Positions 26,380 through 35,744 of a stretch of 64,000 bases of DNA are shown in pieces. The notes beneath the pieces were generated by a model that saw only the letters and a program-made list of their open reading frames with translations, ran no database searches and had not been told where the DNA came from. The position numbers were made by a program, and so were the translations under genes. The DNA is from Ruegeria sp. THAF57 (GTDB lineage Bacteria; Pseudomonadota; Alphaproteobacteria; Rhodobacterales; Rhodobacteraceae). The DNA is taken from positions 62,001 through 126,000 of the forward strand of contig NZ_CAIWNQ010000005.1 of the NCBI RefSeq assembly GCF_903914075.1, given 5' to 3'. Position 1 is the stretch's first letter. Each line of letters opens with the position of its first letter.

Positions 26380-28332
26380 ATGTTACGACTATTCCTTGCG
26401 GGCCTCGCAATTCTGTGCGCCTGCCTGACCGCCAACGCGCAAGAGGGCGGTCTGCAACCGATCCTGCAAGAGCATCAGGAGATCATCGCCAAAAGCTCAC
26501 GCAAGACGATCGGGCCTGCGATTGATGCGATTGCCAGCAGCGGGTTGCCTCAGGCGCAGGTGATGCTCGAGACTTGGGCCGCCAAGAACGTGTGGATGCG
26601 CAAGTCGGATGGTCTGTTCTTTGCAGGCAAAAAGGGTGAGGGGCGGTCTTATGAGCTGACCGATTTCGACACCGGAGAGGTCGTTGGAACGTTCGAGAAA
26701 TCCGACCTGAAACAGTTGAAGCCCAATAGCGGTATCCGCGCGATGATAGGGACGGCCTTGGTGCAGTTCCAGCTGACCGACCCGGATCGCGCGAAACGCG
26801 CGGCCGCATTGCAATCCATACAACGTGATCCCGAAGGGGCCTTGCTGGCCCCCTTGCGCGCGTCGATAGAGGATGAACCTGACGAGGCGTTGAAGGCGCA
26901 GAAACAGCGGCTGGAGCGGTTGCTGACCATTGGCTATGACGAGGATACTGCAGCACGTGTTGCTGCGATTGAAGACATGTCTGGCGATCTGGGCGTAGAT
27001 ATCCGCGCGGCGCTGAACCCGCTGGTCGTGACCAAGTTGCAAACCGCTGCGGCATTGCCGTCGGATGTGAACATCGCCGCCGTATTGGAACCCGGCTCGG
27101 AGGCGCTGAGCGAGGACGAAGCCTATGACCTACTGGTCGCCAGTGACCTTGCCGCGCCGCGCGTGTCGCCTGATGCAATCCGCGCTGCCCTTTCCGCCAA
27201 TATCGACGGTGGCCGCGTCGGCGGCCTCCCCGTAGCCCAACTGAATACCGACGCCGCCCGCGCACAGGCATATGCGGCGCTGGCCGAGGCCGGAGCCGTC
27301 CCGGCCTTGATTACGCAAACCGATATCGACGCCGCACTCGGCGCGCATGTCTTCTTCGAGACCTACGCAGAGCCTTCGCCCGAAGTGACCTCCGCCGCCG
27401 CGCAAGCGCTGGAACAGATTGAGTTGAAGGTCGGTCTGAACCAGACACTCGACCTGACGCTGGACGCGATTTCTCTGGCCTCGATCTATTTCCTTGCGGC
27501 CATCGGTCTGGCCATCACCTTCGGCGTGATGGGTGTGATCAACATGGCCCATGGTGAGTTCATCATGATGGGCGCCTATACCGGCTACGTCGTACAGCAG
27601 TTCATTCCAGACCACACGTTGTCGATCATCGTGGCGATCCCGATGGCTTTTGCCGTCACCTTCGCCATGGGTGTGGCGATGGAGCGACTGGTGATCCGTT
27701 GGCTTTATTCGCGCCCGCTGGAAACGCTGCTGGCAACCTTCGGCATCTCGATTGCGCTGCAACAGCTGGCCAAGAACATCTTTGGCACGCAGGCGCGCCC
27801 GCTGACCGCGCCCGGCTGGCTGGACGGGGCGTGGGTGCTGAACGATGTGGTCTCGATCAGCTATATCCGCATCGCGATCTTCGTGCTGGCGATGATCTTT
27901 CTGGGGCTGTTTCTATATATAATGAAACGCACACGGCTGGGGCTTGAGATGCGCGCGGTGACGCAGAACCCGCGCATGGCGGGGTCGATGGGAATCAATC
28001 CGGGGCGGGTGAACATGCTGACCTTTGGGCTTGGTTCCGGTATCGCAGGAATCGCCGGGGTTGCGATTGGTCTGTTCGCCAAGGTCACGTCCGATCTGGG
28101 CAGCGACTATATCGTACAGAGCTTCATGACGGTGGTTGTCGGAGGCGTCGGCAACATCTGGGGCGCGCTGGCAGGGGCGGGCATGATCGGCTTCCTGCAA
28201 AAGGGGATCGAGTGGATGAACCCCTCGAACACCCTCGCGGCACAGACCTACATGATCATCTTCATCATCATTTTCATCCAGTTCCGGCCGAGGGGCATCA
28301 TCGCCCTCAAAGGCCGCGCGGCGGGGGATTGA
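26380..28332 (+). CDS. urtB: Urea ABC transporter permease UrtB (with long periplasmic N-terminal domain)
   Basis: 650 residues from ATG 26380. Residues 1-20 are a signal sequence, about 21-355 form a soluble, mainly helical domain exposed to the periplasm, and the LivH-like membrane domain follows (IGLAITFGVMGVINMAHGEF, then ATFGISIALQQLAKNIFG). The N-terminal domain is a usual UrtB feature. No clear ribosome binding site was seen; translation may depend on the urtA mRNA. Forms the urea channel with UrtC. Confidence 0.94.
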   Translation: MLRLFLAGLAILCACLTANAQEGGLQPILQEHQEIIAKSSRKTIGPAIDAIASSGLPQAQVMLETWAAKNVWMRKSDGLFFAGKKGEGRSYELTDFDTGEVVGTFEKSDLKQLKPNSGIRAMIGTALVQFQLTDPDRAKRAAALQSIQRDPEGALLAPLRASIEDEPDEALKAQKQRLERLLTIGYDEDTAARVAAIEDMSGDLGVDIRAALNPLVVTKLQTAAALPSDVNIAAVLEPGSEALSEDEAYDLLVASDLAAPRVSPDAIRAALSANIDGGRVGGLPVAQLNTDAARAQAYAALAEAGAVPALITQTDIDAALGAHVFFETYAEPSPEVTSAAAQALEQIELKVGLNQTLDLTLDAISLASIYFLAAIGLAITFGVMGVINMAHGEFIMMGAYTGYVVQQFIPDHTLSIIVAIPMAFAVTFAMGVAMERLVIRWLYSRPLETLLATFGISIALQQLAKNIFGTQARPLTAPGWLDGAWVLNDVVSISYIRIAIFVLAMIFLGLFLYIMKRTRLGLEMRAVTQNPRMAGSMGINPGRVNMLTFGLGSGIAGIAGVAIGLFAKVTSDLGSDYIVQSFMTVVVGGVGNIWGALAGAGMIGFLQKGIEWMNPSNTLAAQTYMIIFIIIFIQFRPRGIIALKGRAAGD

Positions 28333-28335
28333 GCC

Positions 28336-29565
28336 ATGGAACGCAGCTTTGTTGCCAAGAACCCCTCGGTGCTGGTCTTTCTGGCCATCCTGTCGCTGTT
28401 CACCTTAGGCGTCACCATCTTGTCTGAAGGGTTCGGGATCGGCGTGATCTCGACCAGTTTCGTCAAGACGCTGGGCAAAACCCTGTGCCTGTGCCTGATC
28501 GCCGTGGCGATGGATCTGGTCTGGGGCTTTACGGGCATCCTGTCTCTGGGCCATTTCGCCTTTTTCGGGTTAGGAGGCTACATGATCGGCATGTGGCTGA
28601 TGTACGAACGCACCCGCCTGATCGTGGTCGAGTCGCTGTCGCAGGCCGATATCCCTCCGACTTCCACTGAAGTCGTGGACGCCATTGGTACGCAAATCTT
28701 CGGCGTCGTCGGATCGTCTGAATTCCCGCTGATCTGGGCCTTCTCAGATAGCCTGTTTCTGCAACTGGCACTGGTCGTGATGGTGCCGGGCCTTCTGGCG
28801 CTGATCTTCGGCTGGCTGGCGTTTCGCAGCCGGGTGACGGGTGTCTATCTGTCGATCCTGACTCAAGCCATGACTTTGGCTCTGGCGCTGTACCTGTTTC
28901 AGAATGACAGCGGTTTGCGCGGCAACAATGGTTTGTCGGGTTTGCAGAACTTACCAGGCGTCACCGCCTCGCAGGATGTGGTGTCGATCTGGTTCCTGTG
29001 GGCCTCGGCACTTGCGCTTGGCTTGGGATACATGCTGGCAGCATGGGTGGTGTCGGGCAAGTTCGGCTCGGTCATCCGCGGCATCCGCGATAACGAGGCG
29101 CGGGTGCGATTCCTCGGCTACTCGGTCGAGGTCTATAAGCTGGCCGTCTTCACCCTGACCGCCTGCATCGCTGCCATCGCAGGAGCGCTGTATTATCCGC
29201 AAGCGGGGATTATCAACCCCGAGGAAATGGCTCCGATCGCCTCGATCTATTTGGCCGTCTGGGTCGCCATTGGCGGGCGCGGTCGTCTGTATGGTGCTGT
29301 CATCGGCGCGGCGTTTGTCAGCCTGCTCAGCACATGGTTCACCGGCGGACAGGCCCCGGATATCCCACTTGGGTTCTACACGATCAAATGGGTCGACTGG
29401 TGGCAGGTGCTGCTGGGCGTGTCCTTCGTGCTGGTCACGCTGTTCGCCCCGCGAGGGATCGGAGGGTTGTTCGACCTCTGGACCAACCACCGCGCACCAC
29501 AGCGCCACGGCGCAGCGCTTGGACCCGACGACAGCGCCTTGCGCGAAAAGGAGGCCACGGAATGA
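28336..29565 (+). CDS. urtC: Urea ABC transporter permease UrtC
   Basis: 409 residues, about ten hydrophobic segments, LivM-like. VWGFTGILSLGHFAFFGLGGY (trimmed to the core TGILSLGHFAFFGLGGY) and EVYKLAVFTLTACIAAIAGA are the family marks. It starts three bases after the urtB stop with GGGGATTGAGCC before the ATG. Partner of UrtB. Confidence 0.95.
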   Translation: MERSFVAKNPSVLVFLAILSLFTLGVTILSEGFGIGVISTSFVKTLGKTLCLCLIAVAMDLVWGFTGILSLGHFAFFGLGGYMIGMWLMYERTRLIVVESLSQADIPPTSTEVVDAIGTQIFGVVGSSEFPLIWAFSDSLFLQLALVVMVPGLLALIFGWLAFRSRVTGVYLSILTQAMTLALALYLFQNDSGLRGNNGLSGLQNLPGVTASQDVVSIWFLWASALALGLGYMLAAWVVSGKFGSVIRGIRDNEARVRFLGYSVEVYKLAVFTLTACIAAIAGALYYPQAGIINPEEMAPIASIYLAVWVAIGGRGRLYGAVIGAAFVSLLSTWFTGGQAPDIPLGFYTIKWVDWWQVLLGVSFVLVTLFAPRGIGGLFDLWTNHRAPQRHGAALGPDDSALREKEATE

Positions 29566-30302
29566 GCACTCTGCTAGAGGTCAGCGGCGTGTCCGTCACC
29601 TTCGACGGGTTCCGCGCTATCAACAACCTGTCGTTTCAGATCGGCAACGCGGAACTGCGCGCTGTCATCGGCCCGAACGGGGCCGGCAAGACCACGTTCA
29701 TGGATATTGTGACTGGAAAGACCCGACCCGACGAAGGTCGCGTGATCTGGGGCGAGAAATCTGTTTCCCTGCTGCGGATGAGCGAGGCAAAAATCGCGCA
29801 GGCCGGGATTGGGCGGAAATTCCAGAAACCTACCGTGTTCGAAGATCAAACCGTGCAGGAAAACCTGCTGATGGCCCTCAAGAACAAACGCGGTTGGCTG
29901 GGTGTCCTATTCTATCGGCCCTCAGCGGTCGATCTGGAAAAGGTCGAAGAACTGGCCGACGAGATCGGCCTGAAGGACGAACTGACCCGCAAGTCGGGTG
30001 AGCTCAGCCACGGGCAGAAACAATGGCTGGAAATCGGGATGCTGCTGGCGCAGGAACCGCGCCTGCTGTTGGTCGATGAACCCGCAGCCGGGATGACACC
30101 GCAGGAACGCGAGCATACTACCGACCTTTTGGTGCAAGCCGCAAAAACCCGCGCCGTGGTAGTGGTGGAACACGATATGGAATTTGTCCGCCGTCTGAAC
30201 TGCAAGGTAACGGTGCTGCACGAAGGCGCGGTTCTGGCCGAGGGCACTTTGGATCACGTGACATCAAATCAGGACGTCATTGACGTCTATCTGGGGCGCT
30301 AG
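29562..30302 (+). CDS. urtD: Urea ABC transporter ATP-binding protein UrtD
   Basis: 246 residues; ATG overlaps the urtC stop (ATGA) and GGAGG stands seven bases before it. Walker A GPNGAGKTT, signature LSHGQKQWLEIGMLL (the unusual LSHGQ of UrtD), Walker B LLLVDEPAAGMT. LivG-type ATPase that drives urea import. An open frame extends upstream to 29334 only as a shadow of urtC. Confidence 0.95.
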   Translation: MSTLLEVSGVSVTFDGFRAINNLSFQIGNAELRAVIGPNGAGKTTFMDIVTGKTRPDEGRVIWGEKSVSLLRMSEAKIAQAGIGRKFQKPTVFEDQTVQENLLMALKNKRGWLGVLFYRPSAVDLEKVEELADEIGLKDELTRKSGELSHGQKQWLEIGMLLAQEPRLLLVDEPAAGMTPQEREHTTDLLVQAAKTRAVVVVEHDMEFVRRLNCKVTVLHEGAVLAEGTLDHVTSNQDVIDVYLGR

Positions 30303-30305
30303 GCG

Positions 30306-31001
30306 ATGCTGACACTTAACGATCTGACCCTGCATTACGGGCATTCGCAAATTCTGAACGGCATCTCGATGCAGGCTGCACAAGGCGAGGTGACCTGCGT
30401 GATGGGTACCAACGGTGTTGGCAAGACCAGCTTGATCAAGGCGATCTCGGGGACGCACCCGCGATCCGGAGGGCAAATGGTGCTGAACGGAGAGGAGCTG
30501 GACATCCTGCCTGCGCATCGCATGGCATGGAAAGGTGTGGCATATGTCCCGCAAGGCCGAGAGATTTTCCCATTGCTGACCGTGCGTGAGAACCTGGAGA
30601 CCGGATTTGCCTGCCTTCCAAAAACCGAGCATCATGTTCCCGATGAAATTTTCGAGCTGTTCCCAGTGCTCAGACAGATGCAGAATCGCCGGGGGGGCGA
30701 CCTGTCCGGCGGGCAACAGCAGCAACTGGCAATCGCACGCGCTTTGATCACCAAACCAAAGCTGCTGCTGCTGGATGAGCCGACTGAAGGCATTCAGCCA
30801 AATATCATCCAACAGATCGGAGAAGTCATTCGCCACCTTCGCTCCAAAGGTGAAATGGCAATTGTGTTGGTCGAACAGTATTTTGACTTTGCTTATGACC
30901 TTGCTGACCGCTTTGTCGTGCTGAGGCGTGGTGAAATCCTGATGAAGGGCAGCAGGCAGGATCTGTCGCGCGAGCAAGTCCTTCAGGGTGTAACTGTCTA
31001 A
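30306..31001 (+). CDS. urtE: Urea ABC transporter ATP-binding protein UrtE
   Basis: 231 residues starting MLTLNDLTLHYGHSQIL. Walker A GTNGVGKTS (Thr-Asn in place of Pro-Asn, typical of UrtE), signature LSGGQQQQLAIARAL, Walker B LLLLDEPTEGIQPNII. LivF-type partner of UrtD. Last gene of the operon; a hairpin with TTTT follows. Confidence 0.95.
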   Translation: MLTLNDLTLHYGHSQILNGISMQAAQGEVTCVMGTNGVGKTSLIKAISGTHPRSGGQMVLNGEELDILPAHRMAWKGVAYVPQGREIFPLLTVRENLETGFACLPKTEHHVPDEIFELFPVLRQMQNRRGGDLSGGQQQQLAIARALITKPKLLLLDEPTEGIQPNIIQQIGEVIRHLRSKGEMAIVLVEQYFDFAYDLADRFVVLRRGEILMKGSRQDLSREQVLQGVTV

Positions 31002-31025
31002 ATTCAGTAATTTACCAGTCGCAAG

Positions 31026-31051
31026 CCGCCTCACGTGAGTGGGGCGGTTTT
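31026..31051 (+). terminator. Rho-independent terminator after urtE
   Basis: CCGCC (31026-31030) pairs with GGCGG (31043-31047); the loop contains TCACGTGA, which can pair further. TTTT follows at 31048-31051. It lies 25 bases after the urtE stop. Confidence 0.65.
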
Positions 31052-31147
31052 CGCGTTTCGAGGATTAAGGAATTTTTAAGAATCATGCCCCGACTCGCCT
31101 GACCCACGCCGAATTTGGGACACAAATCTGCCTCAAACGACAAAAAA

Positions 31148-31255
31148 TTCCCGTTATGCGGGAAAACTTTTGCGTTTGTGGGGAGGTTCGGCGGCATTTC
31201 GCTTGGTATCGATTTGTTAACGGGGATGTCTGCCTCGTAAGTGCGGGTTTCGCAC
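31148..31255 (+). promoter_or_regulatory. Leader of the pilin genes with two inverted repeats
   Basis: TTCCCG TTATG CGGGAA (31148-31164) is a tight hairpin followed by AACTTTT, and GTGCG GGTTT CGCAC (31241-31255) lies 30 bases before the first pilin start. The first may end readthrough from the urt side; the second could be an operator or a 5'-leader hairpin of the highly expressed pilin mRNA. The LuxR-type regulator at the other end of the locus is a candidate binder, but this is speculation. Confidence 0.35.
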
Positions 31256-31284
31256 GTTGTTAAAACAGTCTGGAGTAAAAAGTT

Positions 31285-31467
31285 ATGTCGAATTCCATTC
31301 GCGAAATTTTCTTGAAGCTACGCGAGGATGAGCGCGGCGCAACCTTGGTTGAATATGGTGTGGCATTGCTGGTTGCGATTATTGCCGGCGGTGGTTTCCT
31401 GATCAATCTGGCCGACAATACGAACTCGAACTTCTCGGAAGCAAACTCCTCGATTACCCAGCGCTAA
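31285..31467 (+). CDS. flp: Flp-type pilin, copy 1
   Basis: 60 residues; TGGAG stands before the ATG. Short basic leader ending in DERG, then ATLVEYGVALLVAIIAGGGF: the prepilin peptidase cuts after Gly18, and Glu22 of the mature helix (E in VEYG) is the conserved Flp glutamate. Flp pilins build thin bundle-forming Tad pili used for surface attachment. A second copy follows 37 bases later. Confidence 0.95.
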   Translation: MSNSIREIFLKLREDERGATLVEYGVALLVAIIAGGGFLINLADNTNSNFSEANSSITQR

Positions 31468-31504
31468 TAGAACTCAAGTGTAAAGCAACTAAAGGAACGA
31501 ACAA

Positions 31505-31687
31505 ATGTCGAATTCTATCCGTAAAATCTTTCTGAAACTGCGTGAAGACGAGCGCGGCGCGACCCTGGTTGAATATGGTGTTGCTCTGCTGGTTGCGATT
31601 ATCGCTGGCGGTGGTTTCCTGATTACCCTGGCTGACAACACGAACTCCAACTTCTCGGAAGCAAACTCGACAATTCAAACTCGTTAA
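31505..31687 (+). CDS. flp: Flp-type pilin, copy 2 (tandem duplicate)
   Basis: 60 residues, identical to copy 1 except at positions 7, 41, 56, 58 and 59 (55 of 60 match). Has its own AAGGAACGAACAA ribosome binding site. Same Gly18/Ala19 processing site. The near identity of protein and DNA points to a recent tandem duplication; both have intact key residues. Confidence 0.95.
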   Translation: MSNSIRKIFLKLREDERGATLVEYGVALLVAIIAGGGFLITLADNTNSNFSEANSTIQTR

Positions 31688-31704
31688 GAGTTTTGTGCAA
31701 GACA

Positions 31705-31733
31705 GCCCCTCCCGCGCATTTAGTGGGGGGGGC
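31705..31733 (+). terminator. GC-rich hairpin after the pilin genes
   Basis: GCCCCTCCC (31705-31713) pairs with GGGGGGGGC (31725-31733), one G-U pair, with an 11-base loop. No T-run. As for binding-protein genes, partial termination here would set pilin levels far above those of the assembly proteins downstream. Confidence 0.5.
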
Positions 31734-31840
31734 AAATCCACTTTAATCAGTAGCGTCAGTTTGATTACCGTTTTGTAAAGTTACACAGCAATTCGCCCAA
31801 ATCTGACTGCCAAAGCCGACTTCGGAAATTGGAGGGCAAA

Positions 31841-32692
31841 ATGCGAGTTAAATCATTTTTGATGACAGTCTTCGGGGTCGCCCTGGCGGGGGGGGCAGTA
31901 TTCTGGGCCCAGGACCAGCTTGAAAGAAATCAGGCGGCCGCTGTCGACACCAGCATCGTTCGCGTTGTTGCCGTGGCAGATAACATTGCCTTCGGAAGCC
32001 CGATCGAAAGATACAAGCTTACAACTATTGACTGGCCAGCCGACTCTGTTCCGCCGGGCGTGTTTACGAACTTTGACGAGGTTGTTCCAAAACTGGGTGG
32101 AGAGCCGCGCCGCGCGAAGCGTGCGCTGGCTCAGGGCGAGCTTCTTCTGGCGTCAAAAATCTCGGAATTTGGCGAAAAAGTTACAATTGTTCAGACGCTT
32201 GGCGAAGGCAATCGTGCGATGGCAATTAATGTCAACGCGCAAACCGGCGTTGGTGGTTTTGTCACGCCGGGCGATTTTGTAGACATAGTTCTGACACGCG
32301 GCAGCGACGATACCCTGCGCGCACTGACTATCCTGCAGAATATCCGGGTTGTCGGCGTTGACCAGAAAACCGATGAGGAACTGGACCAGCCGGGAATTGC
32401 CCGCACCGTAACGGTCGAAGTGACACCGGATGAAAGCCAACGCTTGGCGCTGGCGCAGAAGGCCGGTCAACTGAGCCTGTCCTTGCGTTCGCTGGATGAG
32501 CTTGATGACAAGCCGCTGGAAACCGTACGCCTGAGTGACATTCTGCTTGAGAAATCGCCGGTTGATGACGGAACGCCGCAGCCCGTTATCAAAGTGCGCC
32601 GGGGTATTACCGACGTCCAGGAAGAGCCGGTTGTGCAGAATATCGCAGAAGAAGAAACACCTGTCACTGATACGTCCAGCACCGTGAATTAA
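31841..32692 (+). CDS. cpaB: Pilus assembly protein CpaB/RcpC
   Basis: 283 residues from ATG 31841 behind GGAGGGCAAA. One N-terminal membrane helix (residues 4-22), then an SAF domain (VRVVAVADNIAFGSPIERYKL is its core; quoted only in part: VAVADNIAFGSPIE) and GFVTPGDFVDIVLTRG, the RcpC signature. CpaB is a periplasmic part of the Tad apparatus that works with the secretin. The secretin gene cpaC, normally next, is absent here; a decayed gene follows instead. Confidence 0.92.
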   Translation: MRVKSFLMTVFGVALAGGAVFWAQDQLERNQAAAVDTSIVRVVAVADNIAFGSPIERYKLTTIDWPADSVPPGVFTNFDEVVPKLGGEPRRAKRALAQGELLLASKISEFGEKVTIVQTLGEGNRAMAINVNAQTGVGGFVTPGDFVDIVLTRGSDDTLRALTILQNIRVVGVDQKTDEELDQPGIARTVTVEVTPDESQRLALAQKAGQLSLSLRSLDELDDKPLETVRLSDILLEKSPVDDGTPQPVIKVRRGITDVQEEPVVQNIAEEETPVTDTSSTVN

Positions 32693-32719
32693 GGCGCGTC
32701 GAATTTATCCGGAGGGTTA

Positions 32720-33072
32720 ATGATGATATCGTTACGAACTTTCAGGAAAGAAGAAGACGGAACCGTTCTTGGTTTTGCGGCCCTGTGTCAGACCTTGTTC
32801 ATCGGATTTGCAGCTAGGAACGTGGCGCGGCAATTGTCGAATAGCCCATCGTTATTCCCATGTTCCTATCGCTGATTTCTGGTGTCGTTGACTGCCGTCG
32901 CCTTTATGGGCTGACCGCGTCCTGGCAGAATGCAATGCACACATCCGCGAAGCTGGCCGTATGGACAGCTGGAACACCCGGGGTCGCGTTCAGTGCCCCA
33001 AACAGTATTTCCCTTCCCGCCATGAGCACTTCGCTACCTGTCGAAGATCTGGCTGACGGGGCGGTAGAGTAA
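32720..33072 (+). pseudogene. Decayed TadG/TadE-like pilus protein gene(s)
   Basis: A start with a good site (GGAGGGTTA, ATG 32720) opens MMISLRTFRKEEDGTVLGFA, like the beginning of TadG proteins, but this frame stops at 32873-32875. In another frame, from about 32818, ERGAAIVE is followed by a TAG (32842-32844) and then PIVIPMFLSLISGVVD and LYGLTASWQNAM, clearly the TadE N-terminal helix (ERGAAIVEFAIVIPMF type), continuing to TAA/TAG-free end at 33072. So an internal deletion joining two minor-pilin genes, a frameshift and an in-frame stop are all visible. Probably not functional. Confidence 0.65.
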
Positions 33073-33083
33073 GGAGAAAGATA

Positions 33084-34286
33084 ATGAGTGCTAAGCAGAT
33101 TTCAGTATTGTTGATTTCGCCTGACGAAGAAATCTATTCGGCGATTGAAGGATCCCTGGCCAATCAGGACAACTGCAAGTTCACCGGCCAAAAGGACACA
33201 GTTCAGGGTGCCAACGGGTCGGCGGTTTCGCTGACTGCGCTGCATGACGTTGTGCTTTTTGACGTGGACGAAAACTCGGACGCCATGCTCGAGACCGCGC
33301 AATCCATCTGTGACGCCCGGATGCCGAACGCAATCATTATCGCTCTGGCCCCTGAAGACCTGCCGCTTGAAAAGGCACGGCAGCTCAAGAAGCTGGGCGT
33401 GGACGATGTTCTGCCCCGCAAGGCGATTAACGAAGAAATCGTTCCTCAGGTAGACGCAATCCGTGCCCGCCGCCAGGCCCAGTTGCCCGCTGTTTGGGGT
33501 GGCCACGCAACTCTGGGCAAGGTCATTGCCGTAGCGAAATCGCGGGGCGGGGTAGGGTCTTCGCTTGTTGCCGCGAATATGGCTAATGAACTGCAGTGCA
33601 AGGAAGGTTTCTTCAAGAAAAAGGCCGCGAACGAGGTCGCTGTTGTAGATCTTGATTTCCAGTTCGGATCCATCGCGGCCCTGATGGATGTTGAAGAAAG
33701 CGACGCAATGTGGCGGATGGCTATGGAAGAGAGCATCCCTGACAACGCGTTTCTGGAACAGGCCATGGTGAAGGCGCCCTGCGGTGTCGACGTTCTGGCC
33801 GCTCCGTCGCGCTATGGGCCGCTCTCTGCGATCAAGGAAGACCAAATCTCGGCAATTCTTGATAGCCTGAAGCGTACTCATGATTATGTCGTCGTAGATC
33901 TGCCTCGTGCTTTGGTCGAGTGGATCACACCTGTACTTGCACAGGCTGACCGGTTGTACCTGGTCACGGACGTCGCAGTTCCTTCGGTTCGGTCCGCCCG
34001 TAAACTGATGGATTTCTATCAAGCCGAAAATCCGGCGATTGATATTCAACTTGTCGCCAGCCTTGAGAAGAAGCCGCTGTTCCCCGCTGCGCACCATCGT
34101 GCAGCGTCGAAACTGCTGGAAAAAGACTTCTCCTATTGGGTGCCAAAGGACGATCGCACAGTGCGTGAATCCGTTGATCGCGGAATACCGCTGCAGGAGG
34201 TCTCACACCGGGCACCTGCGACGCGCGCCATCAAGAAGCTGGCAGATGAAACCCGGATCTCAATGCCGCCTCGTGTCGGTAAGTGA
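33084..34286 (+). CDS. cpaE: Pilus localisation ATPase CpaE/TadZ
   Basis: 400 residues with AAGGAGAAAGATA before the ATG. Residues about 1-130 form a receiver-like domain (ISVLLISPDEEIYSAIE, VVLFDVDENSD), then a ParA/MinD-type domain with the deviant P-loop KSRGGVGSSLVAANMA (Ser replaces the usual Lys-Thr pair), VAVVDLDFQFGSIA and YVVVDLPRALVEW. TadZ places the Tad machine at its site in the cell. Intact in sequence despite the broken gene before it. Confidence 0.9.
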   Translation: MSAKQISVLLISPDEEIYSAIEGSLANQDNCKFTGQKDTVQGANGSAVSLTALHDVVLFDVDENSDAMLETAQSICDARMPNAIIIALAPEDLPLEKARQLKKLGVDDVLPRKAINEEIVPQVDAIRARRQAQLPAVWGGHATLGKVIAVAKSRGGVGSSLVAANMANELQCKEGFFKKKAANEVAVVDLDFQFGSIAALMDVEESDAMWRMAMEESIPDNAFLEQAMVKAPCGVDVLAAPSRYGPLSAIKEDQISAILDSLKRTHDYVVVDLPRALVEWITPVLAQADRLYLVTDVAVPSVRSARKLMDFYQAENPAIDIQLVASLEKKPLFPAAHHRAASKLLEKDFSYWVPKDDRTVRESVDRGIPLQEVSHRAPATRAIKKLADETRISMPPRVGK

Positions 34287-34335
34287 TCGGTTGCCATCTG
34301 TAGACGTGAATTAACAAGTAATAAGGGTTTGGAAT

Positions 34336-35733
34336 ATGTTTCGTGAATTTGACAGAACAGGTCGCACATCTTCCGGCGCAGCCAAGATTGTGGCTTTGGA
34401 CACGAAGCAGGTTGCCGACAACCTGTCCGATATTGCAGCTTTTGATGCTGAGAAAAAGGCAAACCAGCAAGCAATGGAGCTGGAGCGCATTGATCTGAAG
34501 GCGCGGATGCATAACTCGTTGCTGGATAAGCTGAATCTGGCCGTCATCGACAAGGTCGAAGAAGAAACGCTTCGCGGTGAAATCGGAAAGCATGCAACCG
34601 AACTACTTCGTGCCGAAGGCCGCGCGATGCGCAGCGAAGAGGTCAAGCAACTGGTCGAGGAGCTGATGCATGAGGTTCTGGGGCTTGGTCCTCTGGAACC
34701 GCTGCTGGCTGATCCGACGATCAACGATATCCTGGTCAACGGGCATGAACAGATTTTTGTGGAACGTGCCGGTATTCTTGAAAAGACGTCGGCTCGGTTC
34801 CGTGACGAACGCCACCTGCTGAGAATTATCGACAAGATTGTCAGCCGCGTGGGTCGCCGGATTGACGAACGCCAGCCTTGGGTGGACGCGCGTCTGGAGG
34901 ATGGCAGCCGTGTCAACGCGATCATCCGTCCCTGTGCGCTGGACGGTCCGGCGTTGTCAATTCGTAAATTTGCACGCGTTCCGCTGACGATGCAGCGTCT
35001 TGTCCAGAACGAAGCCCTGAATGACAGTGCTGCGGCCCTGTTGCGCGGGCTGGTCGAAGCCAAGATGAACGTCCTGATCTCGGGCGGTACCGGTTCTGGT
35101 AAAACGACCATGCTGAACGCTCTATCATCTTATATTGGTGCCCGTGAACGTATTGTAACGATCGAGGACGCCGCGGAACTGCAACTGCAGCAGGAACACG
35201 TCTTGCGCATGGAAACTCGTCCGGCGGGTCTGGACGGGACAGGAGCGGTTGCGCAGCGTGATCTGGTTCGCAACGCGCTTCGGATGCGCCCCGACCGTAT
35301 CGTGGTGGGCGAGGTTCGTGGCTCAGAAGCCTTTGACATGCTGCAAGCGATGAACACCGGTCACGACGGTTCGATGACGACAGTTCACGCCAATACGGCC
35401 CGAGATGCTTTGTCGCGGGTCGAGCAGATGGTTCAGATGGGTGGGATGGAGCTGCCGCACACGGCGATCCGGTCAACCATCGCGTCGGCCATCAACTTCG
35501 TGCTGCAGCTGAATCGTATGTCCGACGGCACCCGTCGCGTAACGTCCATTGCCGAAGTCACCGGTATGGAAGCAGACGTCGTGACCATGCAGGACATCTT
35601 TGTCTTCAAGCGTGAAGGCAAGGACGAAAACGGCAAGGTACTGGGTAAGTTCGTTGCAACCGGCATTCGCCCCAAATCCAGCGATGTTTTGGCCGCCGCC
35701 GGCGTGGACTTGTCTTCGGTCCAATTCAACTAA
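34336..35733 (+). CDS. cpaF: Tad pilus assembly ATPase CpaF/TadA
   Basis: 465 residues, VirB11/GspE-like secretion ATPase. Markers in order: [20 protein letters not shown], Walker [15 protein letters not shown], the Asp-box [11 protein letters not shown], Walker [12 protein letters not shown] and the His-box [21 protein letters not shown] hexameric motor at the cytoplasmic face that drives Flp pilus extension and possibly retraction. Spacing of 49 bases from cpaE and 11 from tadB suggests a single operon. Confidence 0.95.
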   Translation: MFREFDRTGRTSSGAAKIVALDTKQVADNLSDIAAFDAEKKANQQAMELERIDLKARMHNSLLDKLNLAVIDKVEEETLRGEIGKHATELLRAEGRAMRSEEVKQLVEELMHEVLGLGPLEPLLADPTINDILVNGHEQIFVERAGILEKTSARFRDERHLLRIIDKIVSRVGRRIDERQPWVDARLEDGSRVNAIIRPCALDGPALSIRKFARVPLTMQRLVQNEALNDSAAALLRGLVEAKMNVLISGGTGSGKTTMLNALSSYIGARERIVTIEDAAELQLQQEHVLRMETRPAGLDGTGAVAQRDLVRNALRMRPDRIVVGEVRGSEAFDMLQAMNTGHDGSMTTVHANTARDALSRVEQMVQMGGMELPHTAIRSTIASAINFVLQLNRMSDGTRRVTSIAEVTGMEADVVTMQDIFVFKREGKDENGKVLGKFVATGIRPKSSDVLAAAGVDLSSVQFN

Positions 35734-35744
35734 GGAGGTCGGCG

